51,944 nt of DNA from Nostoc sp. NMS2 (GTDB taxonomy: Bacteria; Cyanobacteriota; Cyanobacteriia; Cyanobacteriales; Nostocaceae), in assembly GCF_017115105.1 (NCBI RefSeq), contig NZ_JABXKH010000108.1:1-51944 (forward strand). Reading direction: 5' to 3'. A model generated the notes under the pieces. That model ran no database searches. It worked only from the letters and a program-made list of their open reading frames with translations, and was not told where the DNA came from. Shown here piece by piece: positions 26,654 to 32,757 of the stretch (position 1 is the stretch's first letter; each line of letters begins with the position of its first letter). The translations under genes and the position numbers were made by a program.

Positions 26654-26890
26654 ATGAAACTCCAATTAAAAGTTCCCAAAATGAGCTGTGGTGGTTGTGT
26701 AAACACCATCACTAACGCGATTAAAACAGTCGATGCTAAAGCTACCGTTCAAGGTGATCCAACAACCAAGACTAACGAGCGTCACTATCAATTACGAATT
26801 ATGTTGACCAACTCTGAGGGTTTAAGTTTCATAGCAACTAACAAGCAGAAAGTTTTGCAACGGGGATTTAGAACCCGCTACAAAACTTAA
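26654..26890 (+). pseudogene. Copper-chaperone-like HMA protein with replaced C-terminus
   Basis: The first ~43 residues are a heavy-metal-associated domain: MKLQLKVPKMSCGGCVNTI has the metal-binding CGGC, followed by AIKTVDAKATVQGDP. The second half of the HMA fold is missing. After TTKT the frame enters unrelated DNA containing ACGAATTA heptamers and runs on for 35 residues. AAGGA nine bases before the ATG shows that initiation signals remain. It follows the metal ATPase relic, consistent with a former copper-export operon. Metal binding by the stub is possible but folding is doubtful. Confidence 0.7.
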
Positions 26891-26927
26891 TTACGAATTA
26901 CGAATTATTTTAATTGAGAGGTAAATC

Positions 26928-27701
26928 ATGAGAATTGCGATCGTTGGGGGGGGAGCCAGTGGCATGGTGACAGCTTACCTGCTCGATAAACAAGGGCATC
27001 ATGTCACTGTGTTTGAACGGCAACCTACTTTAGGTGGACATATTCGGACACTAAACAAGAACGTTCAGCCGAACCAATCCGATTGTCAGGAAATTTTGGA
27101 AAATGGAGTACTGGAATTTCCGACTGTGTTTCACAACTTCATCGCCCTCATGGAAGAGCTAGCTGAAATTGATGAGCAAGTTGTTAGTTCTGGATGGACA
27201 ACCGCGATCGCTATTCTGATGATCGTATTGGGCATCATTGCGATCGCATTTCCTTTCTTTGCCAGCATTGCTTCAACCTTGCTGTTTGGCTGGATATTCA
27301 TCTTTGCCGGAATTGCTCAAATTGTTTATGCCTTTCAATCAAAAGGTGCAGGTCAAGTTGTCGGGAAGCTGATTCTAGGTCTTTTGTATCTCCTATCTGG
27401 AATTCTCGTGGTGGTAAATCCGTTTGCAGGGGTGCTTGCCCTCACATTAGTCTTGGGTATTACCATTTTTGTGCAAGGCATGATTCAAGTGGCGATCGCA
27501 TTTCAAATGCGCCGGATTTCATCTAACTGGGGATTAATGCTGGTAAGCGGCATCATCGGCATTATTTTCGGTATTTTCATTTGGTCTAACTTTCCATTTA
27601 ACGCAGTTTGGCTGATTGGCACTTTCATTGGAATCAATCTTTTGTTCGATGGAGTTTGGATGCTAACTCTGCATTCAGGACAGCGCCGCGCTTTACAGTA
27701 A
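26928..27701 (+). CDS. In-frame fusion of FAD-binding N-terminus to HdeD-like membrane protein
   Basis: Residues 1 to about 84 begin with a Rossmann loop (VGGGASGMVTAYLL), then FERQPTLGGHIRTLNKN and FPTVFHNFIALMEEL. This is the start of an NAD(P)/FAD-dependent amine-oxidase-like enzyme. At about residue 85-88 (near 27180-27190) it switches in frame to SSGWTTAIAILMIVLGIIAI and continues as a complete-looking HdeD/DUF308 protein with six hydrophobic helices, including FAGIAQIVYAFQSKGAGQ and WSNFPFNAVWLIG. HdeD proteins are membrane proteins linked to acid stress. Only the short HdeD N-terminus is missing. AGAGG precedes the ATG. The likely origin is a deletion between two neighbouring genes. 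The HdeD part may still function under the oxidoreductase start signals; the FAD part cannot. Confidence 0.75.
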   Translation: MRIAIVGGGASGMVTAYLLDKQGHHVTVFERQPTLGGHIRTLNKNVQPNQSDCQEILENGVLEFPTVFHNFIALMEELAEIDEQVVSSGWTTAIAILMIVLGIIAIAFPFFASIASTLLFGWIFIFAGIAQIVYAFQSKGAGQVVGKLILGLLYLLSGILVVVNPFAGVLALTLVLGITIFVQGMIQVAIAFQMRRISSNWGLMLVSGIIGIIFGIFIWSNFPFNAVWLIGTFIGINLLFDGVWMLTLHSGQRRALQ

Positions 27702-27710
27702 GTCTGAGCA

Positions 27711-27965
27711 ATGGAATTCGCGGCTACACAAACAAAGTCCACCTCCGTGGACTAAGAGAAAATTAAGGATTTTTAACCTGCGTAGGCAGGTTTTGCCTGT
27801 GTAGCCGCGACTTCTACTCGCCAGGGCTTATTTATAGCCTGGGCGAATGGAATTCGCGGCTATACAAACAAAGTCCACCTCCGTGGACTAAGAGAAAATT
27901 AAGGATTTTTAACCTGCGTAGGCAGGTTTTGCCTGTGTAGCCGCGACTTCTAGTCGCCAGGGCTT
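27711..27965. repeat. Tandem 136-bp repeat with nested hairpins
   Basis: Two near-identical units start at 27711 and 27847. Each begins ATGGAATTCGCGGCTA and contains the hairpin GTCCACCTCCGTGGAC, then CCTGCGTAGGCAGG, and ends with TGTGTAGCCGCGA, which pairs with TCGCGGCTACACA at its start. Only a few bases differ between copies. The second copy abuts the pyruvate kinase relic. This is a compact inverted-repeat element duplicated in tandem. Confidence 0.8.
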
Positions 27966-27968
27966 TTC

Positions 27969-29061
27969 TTAAATTTAGCTGAGTATCTAGCTTTACGTCG
28001 GCATGATCTCCGCTCCCTCCAAGCTGCACTAATGCCTTGGGGCTTATCCTCGTTAGGACGGATTGAAGCACGGGTGATGCCCAATCTCGATGCTGTCATT
28101 GCCACCTTGGAACTCATTTGTGGCTCTGAGTCAGCCCAGCACCTCAACCGTCCACCCATCGAGTTCTTTTTTGAGGGCGATCGCTTACTACAACAGCATA
28201 CCGAAGAATTGTTTGGTCAGTCTCCACCCCAGCGTCGGGTCAGAATTATGGTAACACTACCCACCGAGGCCGCCAATGACTATGAGATGGTGCGAGAAAT
28301 TATGCAACGCGGGGCAAGCTGTGTGCGAATTAACTGCGCCCACGATACGACCGAAGCTTGGGAGAGGATGATCGATCATATCCGTCGAGCGGAACAGGAA
28401 ACAGCAACGCCTTGTAAAGTCATGATGGACTTAGCTGGGCTGAAAATCCGCACGGGACGGGTACTTGCACCACTTGATAAAAAACGGGTATTTAAAGGAG
28501 ATCATATCCTGCTGTCGCGGTGTGAGCCGGAACTCGGAAGTAAAGCAGGTGCATGGCTACTCTTTTGTGCAACGATCTGCTGATATTGAGTTACTCCAAC
28601 AAGAATTGGACAAGCGCTCTGAGGGACGACTAACCCGACCAGCGATTGTGGCAAAAGTTGAAACCGCGATCGCTATTTCCAATCTGCCAGAGTTAATCAT
28701 CTATGCAGCAGGGAAGCAATCATTTGGTGTGATGATTGCCAGAGGCGATTTAGCTGTTGAAATTGGATACCAGCGTTTAACAGAGATCCAAGAAGAAATT
28801 CTTTGGCTTTGCGAAGCGGCTCATGTTCCTGTTATTTGGGCAACTCAAGTACTAGAGAGTTTGGTAAAAGATGGCACACCTTCGCGGGGAGAGATGACCG
28901 ATGCTGCAATGGCTGAACGGGCTGAGTGTGTGATGTTAAATAAAGGGCCGTTTATTGCCGAAGCGATCGCCATTCTAGATGATGTTCTCACACGCATGGA
29001 AGCCCATCAATTGAAGAAAACGCCACAGTTGCGGGCGCTCCATTCCAGCCTTTGCGACTGA
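27969..29061 (+). pseudogene. Pyruvate kinase, truncated with internal deletion and frameshift
   Basis: The first open part (to 28583) encodes LAEYLALRRHDLRSLQAALM, a linker helix domain, and then the start of a pyruvate kinase barrel: RRVRIMVTLPTEAAND, GASCVRINCAHD, VMMDLAGLKIRTG. The typical ExxGxR and middle barrel are missing. From about 28540, in another frame, the gene resumes with SFVQRSADIELLQQEL, ARGDLAVEIG and PVIWATQVLESLVKDGTPSR. It then reads AEMTDAAMAERAECVMLNKG-like sequence. The join deletes the centre of the enzyme and changes frame. The 5' end is cut by the tandem repeat. This resembles the extended pyruvate kinase-like proteins of some bacteria. Not functional. Confidence 0.8.
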
Positions 29062-29199
29062 GCCTACCTACATTGATTTGATGGTGCGTCGGATTAAGGA
29101 AACTCTGAATCAGCTATTTGTTGATCGCTTCTTTGAGTCTCAGATTGGGATTGTATTAACGGTTCACGGTGGCCCAGAAAAAGCGAAAGGACTGTATTT
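29060..29199 (+). pseudogene. Unrecognised gene fragment
   Basis: An open stretch encodes EPTYIDLMVRRIKETLNQLF and IGIVLTVHGGPEKAKGL between the pyruvate kinase relic and the PspC relic. Composition is protein-like and amphipathic, but I do not recognise the family. It has no credible start and ends by running into the next fragment. Confidence 0.3.
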
Positions 29200-29400
29200 C
29201 ATCGCAGTCGTCATAAAGTTTTCGCAGGCGTGTGTTATGCCCTTTCTCAGCTATGGAATTTACCAATCCTGGGTGTTCGGATTGTGACCGTTATTTTAGC
29301 GATCGTCATCCCTGGATTTATTTTTCTGTACTTTTGGTGTTGGTTGGCATTCCCAATCGAGCCGCGATCTCAACAACAACCTGTAGGAAAACAATCATGA
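29200..29400 (+). pseudogene. PspC-domain protein lacking its start
   Basis: The frame reads HRSRHKVFAGVCYALSQLWN, then VRIVTVILAIVIPGFIFLYF and WLAFPIEP. This is the PspC domain (phage shock protein C family): an N-terminal amphipathic helix plus one membrane helix. A typical gene would start one or two residues before HRSR; here the upstream DNA belongs to another fragment and no start codon is in frame nearby. The domain itself is almost complete. The TGA overlaps an ATG (29397-29400), a possible translational coupling to the next small frame. Confidence 0.7.
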
Positions 29401-29576
29401 GTCTACGCAACGATCATCAAATATCTCACCACCCAAAAACCACCTTTGCGGGACAGTTAGTTTGCCCTCATTGCCAAACGGCTTTCCATCGCGAAAGATG
29501 GCAAGATGAATCCGACTATCGTCGTGCAGGTAAAAAGCTTAGAGAGCTTGAACACAGACGGGGTTGGCAATGTTGA
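29397..29576 (+). CDS. Small CPHC-motif protein or fragment, 59 residues
   Basis: The ATG overlaps the PspC stop. The product begins MSLRNDHQISHHPK, has a CPHC motif that could form half of a zinc ribbon, and ends in a charged helix. The last ~25 codons overlap the GIN-domain relic in another frame, so the original C-terminus is probably lost. No family is recognised. Confidence 0.35.
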   Translation: MSLRNDHQISHHPKTTFAGQLVCPHCQTAFHRERWQDESDYRRAGKKLRELEHRRGWQC

Positions 29577-29871
29577 GGCACAGGGTATCCAAGGCAAACG
29601 ATTGGCAGTTGCGATGGATGGCGTGGGGGAAGTAACGATCGCAGGAAGCGCTGATGTACTAGACCTTAGCCTTTCTGGGGTCGGAAGCTTTAAGGGCGAG
29701 GAGTTCAAGACTAAACAGGCTACGGTTCGCAATAGCGGCGTTGGGAGTGCGGTGGTCAATGTGAGCGATCGGTTAGATGCGACTGTCTCTGCCGTGGGGT
29801 CAGTAGAGTATATTGGTTCTCCCCAAGTTCGGGAATCCGTGAAAGGTGTGGGGTCAATCAAGAAACGGTAG
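29524..29871 (+). pseudogene. GIN-domain (DUF2807-like) C-terminal fragment
   Basis: Repeated beta-strand units with the GVG/GSA pattern (NTDGVGNVEAQGI, AVAMDGVGEVTIAGSAD, LDLSLSGVGSFKGEE) match the head GIN domain of putative adhesins. It ends GVGSIKKR. The signal peptide and first strands are absent: the frame begins abruptly inside the CPHC frame. The C-terminal half looks undamaged. Such proteins are usually secreted and often sit near PspC genes, which agrees with the adjacent PspC relic and suggests a former two-gene envelope stress unit. Confidence 0.7.
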
Positions 29872-30259
29872 TTTTTGTCAAAAACCATAAAGTTTCACTC
29901 GTATATCGACCGTTACGTTTCATATCGTATTCAATCAATTCATTCAGGAAATAGAACAAACTCCCGTCACAGTAATGCCAGAAGTTAAAGTTGTTAACTC
30001 AAATATTAAAAGGGTTTTTACTGGACGTTGGGATTGGTTATGGATTTGTATTGATAGAAGGTATAACCCTACTAACGTTTAAATTACACTGCACATTAAA
30101 TCTGCTTGCCCGAAAATATTCAAATTCCAAAAAGGACAATTTTGATATTTATCTTCCAAGTTGGTTAGCCAAATATACTAAGTCGATCTATACATCTATT
30201 TTCATAATCATTTTTATCATCACAATCTATCAAATTCTTAATTAAAAATACTGGCGGCA
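29872..30259 (+). other. AT-rich region with a doubtful 84-codon frame
   Basis: The only sizeable frame runs from a TTG at 29991 to 30245. It encodes two hydrophobic stretches (VGIGYGFVLIEGITLLTF and IYTSIFIIIFIITIYQIL) around a polar loop. It could be a small membrane protein or a relic; no family is recognised and no good ribosome site precedes the TTG. Nothing else is visible in the region. Confidence 0.3.
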
Positions 30260-31021
30260 ATGATGACTAAACAGATTTCTCTCAATACGCTATGGGATTC
30301 AGCAATATCTAAGGATCGTGTATTTCATTCAGATGAACTCTCTCATTTACCAGAAGCAGCAAGACGATATCTCGAACACGCGATCGCTCCTGGAACTGCG
30401 ATCGCATCTGCGGTTCGATTGCAGATGCACGGCGAAATCAAATTGAAGAGTTGGATTCCATTCAAAGCAGAGCAAGTCATTTGCTGGGAGCATGGACTGA
30501 TTTGGAGTGCTACGGCATGGATGAAGGGTTTGCCAATTGTGGGATCGGATCGGATTATAGACGGTGTAGGTGCAATGCAGTGGAAGCTTTTAGGAATTTT
30601 CCCGGTGATGATAGCTTCGGGTTCCGATATTACGCGGTCTGCGGTTGGTCGTCTTCAGTCTGAGTCAATCTGTTTGCCATCTGTGTTGTGTGGTGATGAT
30701 GTTTTATGGACAACAACGGATTCATCGCATTCAGATTCTAATTTGCATTCTAGTTTTTTAGTGCAAGGTGAGAGAGCCGAACTAGATTTTAGCATCGATC
30801 AAACGGGTCGGCTGAAGACCTTCAAGCTACCGCGCTGGAATAACCTTGATGGCTCTGAGTTTCATTATATGGATTTTGGTGGAATTTTAGAGGAAGAGGG
30901 CACATTCTCCGGCTACACCATTCCGACCCGTCTACGAATTGGATGGTACTTTGGCACTGAGCGGTTTGAGTCAGAGGGCGAATTCTTCCGAGCCACAATC
31001 GATGATGCAATCTATCGGTAG
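30260..31021 (+). CDS. DUF6544-type conserved protein
   Basis: The 253-residue protein appears complete. It has motifs of the family annotated DUF6544/DUF6920: LPEAARRYLEHAIAPGT near the N-terminus, RLQMHGEIKLKSWIPFKAEQ, SATAWMKGLPIVGSDRI, WTTTD, and the C-terminal FGGILEEEGTFSGYTIPTRL. There is no signal peptide. Function is not established. It is one of the few intact genes inside the decayed region, which suggests selection for its product, or recent arrival. The start has two adjacent Met codons (30260 and 30263). Confidence 0.7.
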   Translation: MMTKQISLNTLWDSAISKDRVFHSDELSHLPEAARRYLEHAIAPGTAIASAVRLQMHGEIKLKSWIPFKAEQVICWEHGLIWSATAWMKGLPIVGSDRIIDGVGAMQWKLLGIFPVMIASGSDITRSAVGRLQSESICLPSVLCGDDVLWTTTDSSHSDSNLHSSFLVQGERAELDFSIDQTGRLKTFKLPRWNNLDGSEFHYMDFGGILEEEGTFSGYTIPTRLRIGWYFGTERFESEGEFFRATIDDAIYR

Positions 31022-31067
31022 ACCGATCAAACATCAAAAAGTCTGTTACGACTAGCGGAGCCTGACC

Positions 31068-31325
31068 ATGCAGGAATTTCTATTTGCTCTAACACTATCA
31101 GCTTTGCCCGTTGTCAGCAACTTCATGGGAGCAATGATTGCTGAAGCCTTACCATCATCAAAACAAACATTAGGACTTGCACTGCACGCTGCTGCTGGGG
31201 TGTTGTTGGCGATCGTTGAAGAAATTCTTCCTGAAGCGCATCAAACTCAAGATACAAACTTATCAACGTTGACGTTTATCGGGAGTTTTGCACTTTCAAT
31301 GCTGTTCTCGTCTTATCTTGAATAA
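31068..31325 (+). pseudogene. ZIP family metal transporter, internally truncated
   Basis: The 85-codon frame starts with FLFALTLSALPVVSNFMG and LGLALHAAAGVLLAIVEEIL, which match the first two helices of ZIP transporters, including the LHAAAG and E-P-E type motif. It then skips to a final helix-like TFIGSFALSMLFSSYL. Normal ZIP proteins have about eight helices and 230-300 residues. The centre is therefore deleted. GGAG precedes the ATG. A small expressed membrane peptide cannot be excluded. Confidence 0.6.
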
Positions 31326-31628
31326 CTCACCAACTCTGTATTGTTCACAAAACTCTAGTTTCTATCAACATAAACAATATGTCTACTGATAAATTTATCA
31401 AATTTTATATTTTGGATAAAATGAATTTAAATCTGGTTCCTTCAAGTAAAGCCAAGTTGATGATTGTCAACCCTGCTGTGACAAAACCGGATTTCACAAG
31501 ACCGGAAGGAGCGATTACACCTGATGAACCATTGTTTTTCATTCCTTTATGCTCGATGATATGTTTGGTACGACCGACTTCGATCAGTACGGCGATTTTG
31601 ATTCGTTTATCAACGATCTGCCAAAGGA
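31326..31628 (+). other. Mixed relic DNA with no assignable gene
   Basis: Two overlapping short frames occur. One begins at 31379 (MNLNLVPSSKAKLMIVNPAV inside it); the other, 31549-31686, reads MLDDMFGTTDFDQYGDFDSF and ends in the channel relic. Both are acidic or polar with no recognised family. This is probably a fused junction of two lost genes. Confidence 0.3.
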
Positions 31629-32048
31629 ATGCGAGTCTTGGGAGCCAGTATTGGGCGGCGAGGGTTTGGCTATGTGGTGGGATTAACCATAATTGTCACT
31701 CTAATTGGAGCGGCTGGAATTTATGCGTTTGAGCGTGAACTTCCTGATGGCACAATTACCGACTATGGCACTGCGCTGTGGTGGACGGCAATGGTAATGA
31801 CTACGATCGGGTCTGATTACTTTCCAAAAACGGCAGAAGGGCGGGTACTATGTTTTTTCCTGGCACTGTATGCGTTTGCAGTCAGTGGTTATGTGACGGC
31901 AACCCTGGCAACATTCTTTGTTGGTTAGGATGCCGAGAATGATCAAGCAGAACTAGCGGGTGTAAAATCAATTAAAGCCTTGCAAGCAGAAATTACCGCA
32001 CTGCGAACTGAGATTCAAGCTTTAGCACGACGAGATTTAGACCAATGA
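31629..32048 (+). pseudogene. Potassium-channel-like protein with in-frame stop
   Basis: The frame encodes RRGFGYVVGLTIIVTLIGAA, a pore region WWTAMVMTTIGSDYFPKTAE, and a following helix FFLALYAFAVSGYVTATLAT. This is a two-helix ion channel module, with GSD at the selectivity-filter position where GYG is usual. A TAG at 31926-31928 interrupts it. The same frame continues with DAENDQAELAGVKSIKALQ and a coiled coil to TGA at 32046-32048. The N-terminal helices are missing upstream. One substitution would explain the stop. The coiled coil normally assembles subunits, so the truncated product is unlikely to work. Confidence 0.65.
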
Positions 32049-32212
32049 CTTGCTAACTTGAACGGGAATCTCGATCTTAGTAATAAATAACTTTTGTGCT
32101 GTAGTTAATCAATTCACACATTAAATTAATCATGCTTCTGCAATCGTGAAAAAAATGCTCATTCCACGAGTGTCCTTGTTCTTTAATCAACTAAATCTTT
32201 AGGAGAATAATA

Positions 32213-32689
32213 ATGTTAGATATTGATGAAATGAGTTCAAAAGAAATACACGAATTGCTACAACAAGCAGGATACGGTCATCTGGGCTGTATACACGAAG
32301 GCAAACCCTACGTTGTCCCAATGTTTTATTATTTCCAAGATTCAGACATCTACTTATTTACAACGGTCGGCATGAAGACTCATGACATAGATGCAAATCC
32401 AGAAATCTGCCTACAGGTAGAAGAAATTCACGATCCGCTTCATTGGCGCAGCGTGATTGTAATGGGTCGAGTGGAACGTCTTACTGTAAAGGAAGATATT
32501 GATCATGCAATGAAATTCATTAAAGAGCGAAATCCAACACTTTCTCCTGCAATGAATCGAACTTGGCTCGACTCCTGGGGACGTGCAGAGGCAATTGCGA
32601 TCTACCGTATTTTTCAGAGCGAGATGACAGGACGTACTACTGATGGAGCTAGCAGCCTCAATAAAATTGAAAACTTAAAGCAATTATAG
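32213..32689 (+). CDS. PNPOx-fold flavin-binding protein (NimA-like)
   Basis: The 158-residue protein has the split barrel typical of pyridoxamine phosphate oxidase-like flavoproteins: GYGHLGCIHEGKPYVVPMFY, YLFTTVGMKTHDIDANPEIC and HWRSVIVMGRVERL. A GGAG-containing site precedes the ATG (TAGGAGAATAATAATG). It probably binds FMN or F420-type cofactors; NimA relatives reduce nitroimidazoles. It lies 68 bases before the P-type ATPase on the same strand, so co-transcription is possible. It marks the end of the decayed zone. Confidence 0.85.
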   Translation: MLDIDEMSSKEIHELLQQAGYGHLGCIHEGKPYVVPMFYYFQDSDIYLFTTVGMKTHDIDANPEICLQVEEIHDPLHWRSVIVMGRVERLTVKEDIDHAMKFIKERNPTLSPAMNRTWLDSWGRAEAIAIYRIFQSEMTGRTTDGASSLNKIENLKQL

Positions 32690-32757
32690 ATAATTATATT
32701 TCTGTTCAACATTGCCAATTTCTTTTTGTGGAGTTCTCTATAGGAAAAAGCTGAATT

